Positions 35,929 to 51,018 of a stretch of DNA of 64,000 nucleotides are shown here, in pieces (within the stretch, counting starts at the first letter, position 1; every line of letters begins with the position of its first letter). The notes beneath the pieces are model-generated. The model did not search any database. It was given only the letters and a program-made list of their open reading frames with translations, and had not been told where the DNA came from. The DNA is from Aptenodytes patagonicus (lineage: Eukaryota; Chordata; Aves; Sphenisciformes; Spheniscidae). Both the position numbers and the translations under genes were made by a program. The stretch spans positions 124,494,294-124,558,293 of the forward strand of contig NC_134949.1 in assembly GCF_965638725.1 (NCBI RefSeq), given 5' to 3'.

Positions 35929-38900
35929 TTTACCCATACTAATGTATAAAATGTGGTATTGCCATAGTAAGTTAAAGACATCACTCCTACCCTATGCCTA
36001 AAGGCCTCTCAAGTGCCATGAGCCATCCCTCCCCTTTGTTGCAATTACTCATACCAGTCTTCTTCAGTCACACAAATCCCCCCTCCGTGCAAATCAACCT
36101 ATAATTTTTTCACCTCTAGCTTGGTTGCTGATATTGCATCACTGGAGATTTACATTACTGTTTTGGCCCCCAAAAGATGAATGTGGTCATTTTGTGTTCC
36201 CCCCACATGGGTTTCTATGTCACAGTGGGGCATCGCATGAAGCTGGAAATCAAAACTGGTTGAAGAATGTGGGAATGGGAGACTCACAGCACTAACCTAT
36301 CATGCCCTGGCTGTTCTGCAGTCCTCAGGTGGAAGATGCTGTATGAATTGCTGGATAGAAATTACTATGATTATCTGTGCATTTTATTTTGGTCGCTTTG
36401 TAGACATCAGTAAAACTTGGCTGCTGTCTTTTCAGCATCACAGGTTGGGCTGTTGGGCTCCTCAGAAGACTACTTTGAAATATTAAGATTGTCTGCCTAC
36501 TGGGTCCTCCTAAAAAGAAGTGAGAATGTAAAAAAATGAGGAGGAGGGGAGCATGGCAATGCTAGAACAGTGACGTCCAGACCTCATATTATAAACAGGT
36601 GTTCATGCTCAAGAAACGTCCTTGCTTCTGAAGGGAGAAGGGCTTAATCTGGAAAAAATTTCCAGGGGAACTCCAGAGGTATTTTAATTTTTTTGCTCTT
36701 AGTGTTCTTCTGGTCTGCTTGATGTGATATTTACATAGTGTAATGAAAAGAGTTTTGAGAGAGATCTGATCTCTGTCTTGGCTGCCATAAAGAGGATCAG
36801 CGTCGAGATCTGTGTGTGTTTACAAGAGTCCCTAGCTCTCTGCTCTAGTTCTGTTATCTTTTAAATGAAATCATTAGCACATATTTGTAATGGACCTGCT
36901 ATACCTGGTGAAATTTTGGCTCTCAGTTCCTTTCCTTGTAACAGATTATGCACTAAACCACATATGACAGATGGAAAGCATGGTAGGAGGCGGTGAATTG
37001 AGTACATAAGAAAGGGAGATAGAGTAAGGTGTATTTTCGTGGACCGAGCATTTTCATACATATCAGTGTTTGTATTGGCCGTGAACAGTTTATATGATGA
37101 AATACTCAAGATTTGTTGGGGCCGTCTTTATGGAACGGCTTGTTCCATCCGTATGCAGAAGAAACAGTGGCTGCAGAGAACAGAATGACTGCAGGACTGC
37201 TGCAATACGGCGTGCCCGTGGGACAGATACCCTGCCTGATACCACCATTCCTCCCATAGGTATGGAGTCTCCTTAAATGTCCTGAAGTCCCCTTTTAATA
37301 GACAAAACTTCCAGTATGGGTACTTTATCTAGATTATAAACACTTATCTGCTTCTAATCTTCCATTTGCCTTTTAATTAGAATCTTAATTGCTTCTTCTC
37401 TGAGGCCATTAGGGAGATGACAGGACCTTTAGGGTCCTAATTCAAAAGCCACCAGAGACTGAGACCTACTCCACAGGTTTGGGAGAGCTTTGGATCAGGC
37501 TCAAAGTTGTATATTAAACATTTGATACACATTGGTAGGGGGTGTTTCTGGACTGGATTTCTATCACTGATGGCTTTTGAATACTTGAACAGTATTTTAT
37601 ATCCCTTTGGAGGGTAAAGGAAGGCAGATGTAGCAAGGTTAAGATTCATGTTTTGTGTCTTAAACCCTGGATCTTGACTAATTTAACAGGGTTTTAAAAC
37701 GCTGTTGTAGTTGTGTTCAAGCCCTGAGGGGAGGGTCTTAAAGAGGAGTTTCAGCACAGTTCTAGAATAAGCTGTTCTGGAGCACAGACAGGGAACTTTC
37801 ATTCAACTGTTTCTAATTCATCTGTAAGTTGAAAAATGAGTACTGGATCTATTTTGAAAGATTTGTCTTTTGAAAGGGCTTAGATCTTTGCCTCATTATT
37901 CTTTGTTACAGAATGAAAAAAAAAAGCAATTTAATTGTAAAATCAGAAAGGGGAACAGACCAGTTGCTGTTCTTCAGGGGAATAGCTGGAGAAGGCCAGT
38001 TGTGAAGGATGGGCTTGTGCTCATTCTGCACTAGTTGCTGTGATGCCTCCCTTGAGCTGATGTGAACCCCTCTCTCTTGGTGTTGGATCTCCTTCCTGCC
38101 CTGCCCCACACTGCAGCTAGTGGTGGAAGTGCTGCGAGTGACCGCTTTGCTGTGGTCTTGACACACAACCATAATGGTATTTACAGCCTGTATTTCTAAA
38201 ACGAATGCGCTGCAAAAATGCTCTGGAAAGACTTGAGTTGCTGTAATAAGGGCACACAACATGAGGCCAGATCAACCACTCATAAAGCACTGAACTTGAT
38301 TAGTCAGGTGCTGGCAAACTGTGGGGCAGTTGTATTGTGAAGGCAGCTGCTGGCATCTCTCTGGCCAAGAGAGCCTGCCCTTGACTCGTGGTAGGAGAAG
38401 GGCGTTTTCCTCAGACTGCAAAGCTAAACCTCCTCCACTTCACAGCTGTGTAGATGTGGCTACTGTCTTTGAAGCAGATTTTTGGCCAGACAAGAATCCT
38501 TGACTGACTCGAAACCTTTGGCTTTGGACTCTTCTACACTTTTTCATGGTCATGGCCCTACTGGCAGTTAGAAACTCATTGCTGCACTTATCTGAAAAAG
38601 TAACTCATTTGTTTTCTTCTCACTGTAAAAAGAGACTAATGGAAAAAGAATCTGAAAATTATGAAAAGGGAAGGGGGATTTTCCCATCCTGGAGATCTAA
38701 GTGTAATAAATTAATACTTCTTATGCAAGGGTGAAAAAAAATTTAACCTAATGGCTGGTTAAAAGTGCCAGCACAATTTAATTGGACTGGCTGAGTCATA
38801 AATGTTTTTTGTTATGGTGGTGCCTGGCAGCTCTGCCATAGTCAGATTGATTTTCCTCCTTTAGTGGTAAGCCCTACGTCTCTCCAGTTCACATTAGTCT

Positions 38901-39010
38901 GCATCAGTCAGAAATGTGGAATAAAAGTTGTCAACCCTGATGTGCCTTAGGGCTCTCCCCAAAGACAAATCTCAAATGTCTTCAGTCTGTTGCTAGATAC
39001 AAGGCTACCA

Positions 39011-39058
39011 GTAGTGGTGATGATGATGATGATGGCGATGATGATAATAACAATAATG
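39011..39058. repeat. (GAT)n / (AAT)n trinucleotide microsatellite
   Basis: A run of GAT units with one GGC interruption that grades into AAT/AAC units, about 48 bases. On the transcript strand it reads ATC/ATT. Confidence 0.92.
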
Positions 39059-39626
39059 TAATTGAGCAATTGCTTGTAGTTGGATTTTGTGTTGGCAGCT
39101 TGGATCACACAAAGCCTGTCCAATGGAGAGAGAAGCAGGCAATCACAGCAGTGGTGGATGCCCATCTCAACCTCCCTCACTGTCTAGAGGGACAGAAAGA
39201 TGCAAAAGAGGGTGACTGTGGCCAGGGGAGTGAGGCAAAATCCAGGACAAGTAGGGAATGCTGTGAGTTAGTACAATCTTTGGATCACTCTTCAAAGATG
39301 AGTTGTCTGATGGAGCGCAGCCTTAATAGTTTAAGATTTCCTCTTCCATCAGACCTCCTGGAGCAAAGCTTGGTTGCACAGGCTGCCTGCCTGTCCACAG
39401 CAATGAAATCATGCTCCTTACCCAGTTCTGCCTCCCCTCTCTGAGGCACTAGTGTCTCCAGTGGTTCAATGGTGGCCACAGAGCAACTTTCAAGTATATA
39501 AAACACAATTTCTTAAATGCCGACATGGGAGACCAATGCAAGCTGTTAGCTGGGCTATTCATTTTTCAAAGCCATTAAATTCTTCACAGCTGTAAAATAC
39601 TAGGAGGAGCTGGCTTTGAGTTTTAT

Positions 39627-40225
39627 AATCACAGACTAATTTAGGCTGGAAGGGATCTATGGAGTCATCTGGCCTTACCCACTACACAATGCACAGCCAA
39701 ATAGCTTGAGTTGCTTGCGGTTTATGCAGTCAAGTTATGGATATCTCCAGGGATGGTGATTCCCCTATGCCCCTGGGCCCCTGTTTCAGGGTCTTACCAG
39801 CTTTATGGTAAAAAAAAAAGTTTTTCCTAGTATCTAATCAAAATTACCTGCGTTGCGACTTGCACATGTTGCCTCTTGTCCTGTCACCCTGCCTCCATCT
39901 TCTCTGTAATCTCCCCTTAGGTAGGTTCACACAGCAATAAGGTCCCCCTGCACTGTGTCTTCTCCAGGTTGAACAGTCCCAGCTCCCTCCCCCTCTCCTA
40001 GCGCATGTCCTGTGCTCCAGCCCCTGACCATCCTGGTGGCCTTGGACTTGCTCCAGTAAGTCCATGTCCATCTTGTACCGGGGAGCCTTGAACTGGACAC
40101 AGCACGCAGGAGGTGGCCTCATAAGTGGTAAATAGAGAGGAACAGACACTTGCCTTAAGCTGCTGGGTACACCTTTACTAACACAGCCCAGGATGAAGCC
40201 GGCCTTATTTACCATAAGGACTTAC
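39627..40225 (-). mobile_element. CR1 LINE 3' fragment, old and diverged
   Basis: The plus strand begins ataatcacagactaatttagg then ctggaagggatc, a decayed CR1 3' end. It continues through CR1 landmarks such as ttgtcctgtcaccctgcctc, gttgaacagtcccagctccc, tgctccagcccctgaccatcc and cacagcccaggatgaagccgg. The minus-strand frame 39844..40215 retains pieces of the ORF2 C-terminus (the KAGFILGCVSKGV and YKMDMDLLEQVQ stretches) but is shifted elsewhere. It is about 600 bp long and much more diverged than the copy at 14861. Confidence 0.88.
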
Positions 40226-43200
40226 TTATTTTGGTGTGTATCATTCACTTGTTTAATAGCTTGTGCTCAGAGTTGCAGTTTAATGAATTGCTTAGGACTG
40301 TGCAGAGACTTTTATTCATTTTACTCCAATGAATTTAGTGTGGGCAGCAATGTTCATTGTATGTGTGAACCTGAGCCCATTCATCTTCTCGGGAAGCCTG
40401 TACCTAAGGGCAGAGGTAGGCAGTGGTGCTTGCCAGCTTCCCCCTCATCTTGTCTTTTTCCTCTTTTATTCTCACTGTCACTTTGGTGACATCAGGGACA
40501 TGCTGGCCTCTTCCAACTCCGTTTAGTAACAGCTATGAATTCAATGAAAAATCCCCGGGGCTTTGGCTCCCCTATTAGCCTTGGCCAGTGCCATGGACTG
40601 TCCTGAGGCAGATGTCTTCACTGCCCTTTCCCCTTCCTTTGCTATGATAGCGGCCTGCATTCACACTGACCTAACGGTATGACATTGCCCTCCTCTAGTG
40701 CTCAGGATGTGAGGCCAACTCCGCTCAGTTCTGTCTGGGGAAGCTATTTGTACGGTTCATGGCTTCGTAAAATTAAACTGCTGGGAGAAACCTGGGAGCC
40801 TACAACTTGACGTCCTTTGCAGGGCAGGAAATCCCCTAGAGTGTGTGTTACCTTTCCCACTATTTATTTCTGAGAAGTCAGTGGAGCTGATCCAAATATT
40901 CCTTCTGAGTTGGTTTTCTAAATAAAATTTTGTCATTCCTCAGAAATCTCAAACAGGTTTCTAATAACCACTGAAAATCTCTTTTTGTTGATTTCTTTCA
41001 TTTTCGTTTTGTTTTCGTGTTTTGAATGTTTCTTTAAATCAAGTTTCTCTATTTGGATAAGTTGTAAGAATGGAATGTCTCAAATTCAACAATCCTATAT
41101 TTATTAAAACCCAATTTTTTAAACAAAAGTTTTGTTCCATTCCACAGAAATCCCAACAAATGAAAATTGTCAAAACCAGGAAGAACAGAAATCTTGGAAA
41201 GCTTCGTGACATTTTTTTCTCTAATTCTCTTGGGAATGGCAGGAATGAAAGTGAGAGCGTGAGCGAGCGAGAGCACAAGGCTGATCACACAACCTCTTTG
41301 TGCCTTTCACATTTGTTGTCACAGCGGCTGCCTCATCATTCCCAGAAGATCCTCTCTCTTTCCATCTCTTCTGCCAATACAGCAGGTTTGGAGAAGTGAG
41401 GAGCGGAATACAACCAGAAAAATAAGATGTGGGTTGCTTGGCAGTTATACAGGTTGTTACAGGAGGAAATGTTTTTTATATCAAAATCAACTTTGTAATA
41501 CTAAACTGTAGATGTTCAGCATCACTTACTGGGACATTAGCACCTAACATTAAATGACTTGCTAAATTAATCTGATTTGTAAGCTGAGAGCATGCCGCGT
41601 TGGATATGGCTATTTGGTAGCGTATTCTCGCATTGAAGCTCTGGATTGTCCTCCTCACTTAGTGAAAAAAGCAGGCCAGCCTCCCTCCAGGTGTGCAGCA
41701 CAGATTAATGCTGCTACGAGTTGCAGGTGGGAGTCCTGAGAAATGTGTGGCTGCTCAGTATAAGCAGTCCATGTGTGTAAGCTGTAATCGGTGCCTGTGC
41801 TGCTTCTTGGACTCAGACTGCTCAGACTCACCAGCATGGTGTTAGCTTGCTCCTCTTCAGTGACACAAACGAGCAGCTCTCTGAACCCCCTTTGGCTACA
41901 TGGATAAACCAGAGCTCAGCTGCTTTGTAGTGTCAGGGTGGTGAAAAACAGGCAGAGCACATAAACAAGTCTGAACCTGTGTTTGGTTTTCCTTGAAATG
42001 CCATGGTTGAGACTACTGAGACCACTGCAGTTCTTTGTGATTTGTTTTTGCTGGAACCCCTTGAGGACTTTTTTGTAGTGGCCTCAGGGAGCCCGGAAGC
42101 TATGCCATAACGGGAGTTTTTAGTCCTGGCAGCTGCTTTCTAGGATAGCAAGCATATACTTGTAAGTCTTGTCTGTATTTTTCATGTAATTTATGTAGCC
42201 AGTGAGGTTTGCTGCTGTCCATAGCCGCCACCTTTTTAATCTGTCAGATGTTGATTTTGAATTTCTGGTTTACTTAACAGCTTTGCTTGCTTGTTCTTCA
42301 ATCTTTTAGGTCAATTTTGACTTTACAGTTACTTCTCTATTCATTTTTGTGAAAACTTTCTGCTGAAGGTGAATAATCTATCTGCTTACTTTCACTAGAA
42401 ACTGATGTAAATATCTGTAACTTTAGAGAGGTCTTACTGTTATCAAGGGGTGTAATGTAACATGTTTATCCTTCATTACAATTCAGTGAGACAGAACAGG
42501 AAGAAACAATATTATGCATCTGGAAGTAAATAAGCACCAAGGGGAGAAATGAAAAGACCTTTTAGAAACATGGGCAAGAACAGAGTGCTAAAAATATTTC
42601 CCATGATTTTGAACTACAGGCTAGTTAAGTATGCTTCATATCTGGAGATCAAACACAAGTGAACAAGGTGATCAACATGAAAGAACTGGTTCATTTTGGC
42701 AAAAGTTCCAGGGGTGAGGCACTGTCCTGACTAAAATCAGTGTGTCCCTGGAATTTCATCACAGGTTCTCAGCAGCCTTCATCTCCAGGTTGGTAACAAC
42801 CTCGGATGACTAAAAGCGAAAGTCTAAAATTAGAAATGATAGCTATATTTTTCCTTTTCCAAATCAGCTGTTTCAGTGCTGACCCTTCATTTACACCTTT
42901 CCAAGACCAAGTGGACAAACTGAGTATGCTCAGGTTAATAGCTGTTGTCTTTAAAAGTGCTCAGAAATGTAGAAGGCACTTCATTGTCCTGAAGCACTTC
43001 TTCAGGAGGGCTCAGAAATCTTGTCTCCGCTTTGTAAGCAGGTGAAAAATATTCAGTGAGGTAATTCTGCTTGGGGAACCCTTTGACCTGGATAATACTG
43101 CTGTGCCCTTGGCAGAGAATCATCCCTTTGGTTTTGCAAAGTGGAGATGTTTGTGATGGAGACTGTGTGGGCACAGGGGACAAAAGCACTGCTCAGTGCA

Positions 43201-45579
43201 GCTCAGCCTCTACTTTCTTGGTCCATCCAGTAATACACAGTCATTCCTTGGTGTCTGAGCTGGGTCTGGAGTCCCAAGGACTCTGCAGTATCACCTTCAC
43301 AGGTGCCTTTCTTCTGTGCTAAAACTACTGGAAAACACAGTTGCTTGAAGCTATGCTGAAGGCAGCGGTGTTTGTTAAGTTTCTGGCACTGCAGGGGGGT
43401 CTGCCAGTGGTGGCTGGTGACATCTGGGCTGGTCAAGGAGGAGGGTGCCAGCACAGCTTCCCGCTGTGCCCTTCTGCTAGGGAAGCAGCAGCAGGGCCAC
43501 TGTTAAAGCACAGCTTTGTGATCCTGTCATTCCTCTGGCCGTGGAGATCATGAGCACTGCAAGGGATAATGTGTGTAGACTCATGAATGAGAAGGAGTGG
43601 TGAGCAAAGCCCATCTCTCTCTGCTCCTTTCCTAGCACAGTGGCAAGCAACGCTGACAACAGAGGTCTACGGGAGCGTGCAAAGAACTGGAAATTGCCCT
43701 TTCTCTCTGCCCAGAGTGACCTAATACAGTTTGCAAAGACATGATGTGCAAAATGAAGCTCTTCTTCTGCAAGTTTGATTTGTGTTCAGACCAGAATTAT
43801 TTAATAATATCTAATTAGCTATAAGGAAGTGTTTTTTAATAGAGAGGGGTCTCAAACTTGTTTTTTAGGAATCTTGCTTTTTAACGTATGAGTTACTGCC
43901 TGAATCTGAATATTATATCTGAATGTTTACGGTTGAGGGAGCAGCTGTAGTTGTGAAGAGCTGAGCAACTAATTGGTGAGAAAGGTATGAAAGATGGACA
44001 ATAGGCTATTATCAAACACTTGGCAACATGTTGGGATAGTACAGCACTATTCAGAGAATGAAGCTGTTAAACAAAATGTGTAATCCCTTTTCCCTGCCTT
44101 CCCTGAAAGTGATATAGACTCTCTCACCAAAATTTTGGTTGAAATACTCATAATGAGCATATCTCTTTTCTCATGAACTTTGCTCCCTGACTTCTTGCCA
44201 TTTGGCATATTGTTTTGACTATTGTGAAATTGTAATTGCCTCATTTAAGCCTTATAGTCTCCTTCACCAAATAGACTAATCTTTTCTACCTGTAGAGAAA
44301 GCTTTCTGAAAGAAACATCACAATGAAATCAGAGTGCCTTTCTTTGCCAGTATTCAGAACTCCAGCTCACAACTGCAATCACTCGTGCTAACATCCCTAA
44401 TTTTCTGTGTTAGAATTAATAACAATGAAACGTTTTGTTAGAATTAACAAAATGAAAATGTGAGCAAGGAACGTAAGTGAAAGGGATTGCTGGCAAGCAC
44501 TAGGGAAATGGGGATATATGAGAAGGTGAACCTGTCTAAGTCTAGCACCTAGCATCAAAAGATGTTAAAACTCTTAAAACAGAAAGAAAGAAAAACTAAA
44601 GACTGGAGAGCCATTGTATTCTGACCATTCCTGAAATGATGATGATCCAGCTTAGAGCAGAAGCCATTTATTCTTAACCCTGTTTAAACTGCATTTCAGT
44701 CAATGTACGTTGGTCACATCCCAGAGCACAACAATCAAATCTACTTTCACCAGTTGCCTTGCAGAAACACTTGGGTGTGAGAAATCCTGGTTCCTTTCTT
44801 CCTTTCATCTACATCCCCTTAAGAAGCAATTTGAGAGCATAAACATCTCTTCTTTGAAGAGCAGTAAAAAATACTGCAGTATTACTGCAAATAAGAGCAG
44901 TAACCTGAGCAAGGCTTATTTGGAGAGAGAGCAAAGTCTGCTGAGATGTTTTGAAAGTTTGGGACTGCTAACATGCATATCAAAGGGAGGTATTTTTTAG
45001 GATTGGGCAAGGATAAGGGGTAAATATGGCAATTCATCAGGGAGAAATAAAAAAGACAATAAATCAGTCCGTCAAAGGGGCTGTCATGAAGAGTGGGAAC
45101 AGCTTTATACAATGTTTGTCTAGTCGATAGCATCATTTACTATATAAATAACTATCTGTGTGAACTTTTTATTGCTTTCCACACATATTTTCCACAGCTG
45201 GCAAGTGTGTTTGTTCATGTATCTATAAACCATTCTGCAAATACTGCTCTCAAGCTGCCCGTGTGTCAGAATTATAAATGCACCCTATTACAAGTTTATT
45301 TGTAAAATTATCCATATGAACCTAAAGTTATCTGTCTAGATTTGTTGCTTATTTTTTGACAGTTATAAATGCGTAGAGCGTTTTCTTTCCTCAGTACTGT
45401 TTCAATTTTCATGTTTTTATTTTTAGGCAGAGGGAATTGCCAGTGTCATCTAGTGCACCCTACTGGCCAGATACAACTTCACCAGGTTTGAGGGTCTTGC
45501 TGGCTTAAGTACGTTGAAATACTTCATATTCCTTTCCTGTGTTAGAAAATGCTGTTTTCTGTAAATTAATGCAGGTTTA

Positions 45580-45645
45580 GAGGAGGGATTTGAACCAGGC
45601 TGCTTATGATTCAGGAACTGCATTACCAACAAGGCTATGGGCTGT
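45580..45645 (-). repeat. tRNA-like SINE head or decayed tRNA pseudogene
   Basis: The minus strand carries a perfect B-box consensus, GGTTCAAATCC (45586..45596), and an A-box-like TAGCCTTGTTGG (45626..45637), at about tRNA spacing. The predicted acceptor and T-stem arms do not pair well, so this is not a functional tRNA gene. It is best read as the head of an ancient tRNA-derived SINE or an old tRNA pseudogene. The family is not identified, and how far its body extends toward lower coordinates is unclear. Confidence 0.45.
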
Positions 45646-45654
45646 TCAGGATAC

Positions 45655-45733
45655 TCCTCTTTCTCTCTCTCCTTTTTTTGTAAATCACTCTCTCGGAGTG
45701 TCTCAGTTTCTTTCTCTCTCTCTCAGTTTCTCT
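45655..45733. repeat. (CT)n-rich low-complexity tract
   Basis: CT-dinucleotide runs with tctcagtttc repeats, about 80 bases, lying about 10 bases from the tRNA-like SINE head. Confidence 0.85.
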
Positions 45734-48700
45734 AGCTATTGTAACATATCTCACTTTCCCACTTCACCTCCCCAAATTTAAAAGACTTTCCTTTTCTTGG
45801 TCTTGGTTTATTTCCTATATCAGAATGATACATTTGGAAGTCTTGTTTCATTTTTTAAAATGACTAGTTTTTTATGATGATAAGACCTCCCTTAAAAATA
45901 GATTTCACTAGGCAAAAAAGGCTTAAAAATGTCAAGCCTATTGTTAGGAAGAGGCTATTAAATTATAATAAAATATTCTTAATTGTAGATTTTTTAGAAT
46001 TTAAAACAAATAAATAAGTTCTGCAAATCCAAGCTTTTGTGCCTTCTGTTTAGGGAAGACAGGGTTCAGGATCTTTGAGCCTAAGTTTTTTTGTTGGTCC
46101 AAGGAAAAAAGATAATTTTCTCAAATTTCATTACTATAAATGTGCATACGCTAACAAACGTCTTAAGTGGTCTGTAACAAATCTCTTAAGTGGTCTCCAG
46201 AAAATAATATGAAAGCAGTGGTAGCACTTTAGTATAAACCAACTCTTTTGAATGGCAAATATCAAATACTGCTGAACTGAGATCAGCGTGTTAGTCATGC
46301 TCTTTCCAGTTAGTTCATTTGCATTTAATGTTACAGCTCTCCCATAAGGAGCGGAGGGATGCCAGAATCTTGCTTTTTAGGGCTGCGTAACTGCGGGACC
46401 AGAGCCTTTGCTGGTATGGGGCTATTCTGTCAATGCCACAGCTGTAGTCTGACACTAAAAGAAGCATAAGTGCCTCAGAAATGGCTTCCCGATTAAAGGT
46501 GGATGTTACTTTAGTTTTTGTGGAGTTAGTATCGATCCTTGCATTGCACTGACACTCCTACCTGCTGTTAGCGTAATGGGAAATGGAACCGGGGCTGCAA
46601 AAGGTGGAAATAACAGATGTGTCCTTCAGATATGGTGACGCTTAGTTGGACTTTAGCCCCCTGATCCTGAAGGCTCATCGATTGCTTCATGGCAGCCTAA
46701 CGTACTTCACACCATGACTGGGTTTTTTGGACACTTGAGAGATGTGCATCAGTACCAGGAAAACCACAGGAGTAAATCTTTGCAAGAGTGTTATCCTTTG
46801 AACCCAAGGGGATGTTTTTGAATGTCATTGTAAATAATAAGGAAAATTGCATATTGGAAGGATCCATAACAAACATTTAAAAAAACAGTCTTATTTTGAG
46901 TTTTTGCTGATGCTGTATGAAGTAGTCAGTTCGACTTCATGTCTTGTTGAAAGTGCCTTGTTGAAGATTCTGCCCTCAAAGTAATCTTTGTGGTAGAATG
47001 AATGTGAATAGTCAAGGTGTAGTGATACTTCCTAAGATGACATTTTGATATTTGCCTTGGTAAAGACATACCTACTTCTTTTTGCATCTCAGAAAGATAT
47101 GGTGATGCTTCCAAGGGCAATTGGGGGGTCCTTGATTTGATCTTTCTGCTGAATTTTGGTTTGGTTAATTATTTTAATTTTGTTTAATAAGATGCATTAT
47201 TCTTCATTTCCTGTCCTAACATGCAATGCAGAGTTCACATGACACGACATAAACAGTTGTGTTTAACACTAGAGATAGATGTGCTTTTGGAGCCCTTAAG
47301 GTGGAAAGTATTATATATGTATAAAATGATATCACCTGCTCAATAAAACTTTAAACAGAATAATATCAGTAATTAATAAAAATAATAGCAAATGTTTATA
47401 CTCAGCATTTTCCACTGTGTTACTTCTCATTAAAGGGATAAATGTTGTCAGAGTGGGGAAGCTCTGAAAATAGAGAAAGGATTGTTTTCACTGGTCAAAA
47501 GTGGGAGTGGCTTTTCTGATGAATAACATAAGCTAATGATCTCAATCTGGTTTTGACCCATGAGCAACGATACTGAAGGATGATATTGCCATAGCTGAGG
47601 TCACGGTTTCTTAGCTTCAGCTTTAATGTTTTTATATCCCATAGCAGGTATGATGGGTAGTGTGTTGCTTGTCCTCCAGGGCTGGAGATCAACTCAGGAG
47701 CAACTTCTTTTGCTGCTCTCACTCTACGTTGGGTGTAAGAAGAAAAAGTGAATACATGATAGCCTAAATTCACTTTTAGTGTTTGCCAGGATGTAACTGG
47801 AAAATAATTGTAAATTAAAAAAGGGAAAATATCTAGTTTTGGTAGAAAGTTGGCCTGATTGCACCTTCAACAAAAATAGCCCAATGCATGTGGGCAAAGC
47901 ACAGAACAAGTGGCTACTTCCGCACAAATGTGTTTTAGAAATTGTGCTGGTAATTACAACATTAATCTTTCTGATGCCATAGTTAAGCGGCATTATTTGA
48001 TGCTCTCCCCTCATATCTCATGCAGCTGTGTGCTAGAGAGCTGACCCAAACAGAAGAAAATGGAGCAGCTTAAGATGGTAAATGTTGCTACCTATCCAGT
48101 ACCAGGGTAACACCTTAATCCTGGATGGCTTCAGTGGGTTTTCAAATAACTGCATCCAGTTTCTTTGTTAATATGGACTCTTCTAGCATTTTAACTTAGA
48201 ATTTGCCAGCCCGAGCAGTCTGAGAGGTAGCCCCCTCTGGTGAAGGCTGATAACGGCTGAGTGGAAGCTGTGGTCAGTATCAGAGCAGCAAAGGACAGCC
48301 CAGAGAGCCGTGTGAGCGTGCAGGGGTGAAGATGAGGTAAGGGAGGGAGGGTTAAACAATGAAGAGTGACAAGGCTTAAGACAACAAAGCTACATTTGAT
48401 GCACTGCAGAAGTATATTGTCTTTTGATCTTATAGGTATTTTTGGTGAGATGTTTTTTATACTTCTACTTCTTGCCAATAATTTTTCTGGAAAACATGGT
48501 GTTCAGTAAACCTGAAAATATCCACTGCTCTTTGGGATGTCAAGTTCATTTAGTTGCAATTCAGAAATTTCAAAATGGTTTCAGCTAACAAACAGCAATT
48601 TCCTCATTGTCTCACCTGAAGGTGATGCAGACATTTGAAACCTCTGTGCCTACTGCACGTATCAGAAACACTAAACATTTCATCTTGATTTCTCTTCAGT

Positions 48701-49518
48701 TCCACCTACTTCCTGGAAAATTTGGAAGCCTTGCATTTACCACTTCAAATTCTCTGCCAAGTTCCTTTCAAATTTTTTTTTGCTCCATTTTTGTCTCACA
48801 CGTTTATTATATGGTGACAAATGCAGTTTTCTTCTGACACCACATAATAGATGTGTGAAACACACACACACATGTTCTAGTAAGAGACTGCTCTTTATTT
48901 CCTGGCTCCAGTTGCAAAACATGAGTCAGGGTTAGAAAAGTTGTACCTCTGTCAGAGATGTGTAATCCACACCCTCAAACTTTCCTAGCTTTTGCTACAG
49001 TATTGGGGAAAAATGGCAAATCTGGTTCTTCTATTTCTGTACTCAGTGTTTCCTCCTCCCCAAGCACATCTTTTCTTCATTTTATAATCACCATTCCCCT
49101 GTATTGATTACATTTACTCAGTTCAGACATCGATGCTGTCATTAAAAGGGAAAAAATTCCCTCCAGCTCCTAAAAGAAGTGTACCAGCACTCTGACTGCG
49201 GGAGGTACAGCAGTTTTAGAGAAAGAATCCTCCTACTATTCTGGCTTTAATGCAAAGAAGAAACATTACTGGTCAATTTGCTGTGAATTCCAAGCACTCT
49301 CTTCTCCGCGTCAAGTGATATCTGATGTTCTGCTGTATAATTGTAGGTAACAACCAAACAGCCTCTCAACAAGACTCTGGTGACATAACATGCCTTATTT
49401 ATGTATACCAGCTTTAAGTGTTCTGGACACTTCTGCAGGGTGTAGGGGGCCTCAGTGAAATACAAAATCAGACAGATCTTTTGTGAACTAAAGTGGAACA
49501 AGCCCCACGATACAAGTT

Positions 49519-49552
49519 AAAACAAAAACAAGCAAACAAGCAAGCAAAAAGA
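49519..49552. repeat. (AAGC/AAAC)n low-complexity tract
   Basis: A short stretch of aaaacaaaaacaagcaaaca then agcaagcaaaaa, about 500 bases from the donor site of the large KCNJ6 exon. Confidence 0.75.
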
Positions 49553-49965
49553 GAAAACTGAACACATTATCACTTCCTACTGGATCCAGACAGGCTAGAA
49601 ATTTCACGTGTGAGGCAGTTATTCTGCAGTTACCCATGTGTGACTGGAAGCAGCAGGAACTATGGTGCTTCCATGTTAATCATAAACAGAGTTTTGTATT
49701 AATTTTTTTTTCTAAATCATTTTATCCCACAAGGTCTTAGTGGTTGAGTTGCTCCTGCAATAGAATGACAAATAACTGGGTGACATGCTGTGAAAAATTT
49801 AGAAAATGAGAAATGCTATCCCATTTTCCAAACAGAGCAGAAACAACACTAATTCCATTAGGCAAGATGGAACAGACAATTAAACTAGGCATGCTTTTAA
49901 TTTTGAAGCTAACCAGATAATTGATGCCGTTTTCAAATGTAATGACTATTGAAGTGATTCCTTTA

Positions 49966-51018
<1,053 letters not shown>

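Noticed and set aside
39844..40215. 123-codon minus-strand open frame as a host gene
   Set aside because: It is a shifted remnant of the CR1 ORF2 C-terminus.
45580..45645. Functional tRNA gene
   Set aside because: The A and B boxes are present but the acceptor and T-stem pairings fail.
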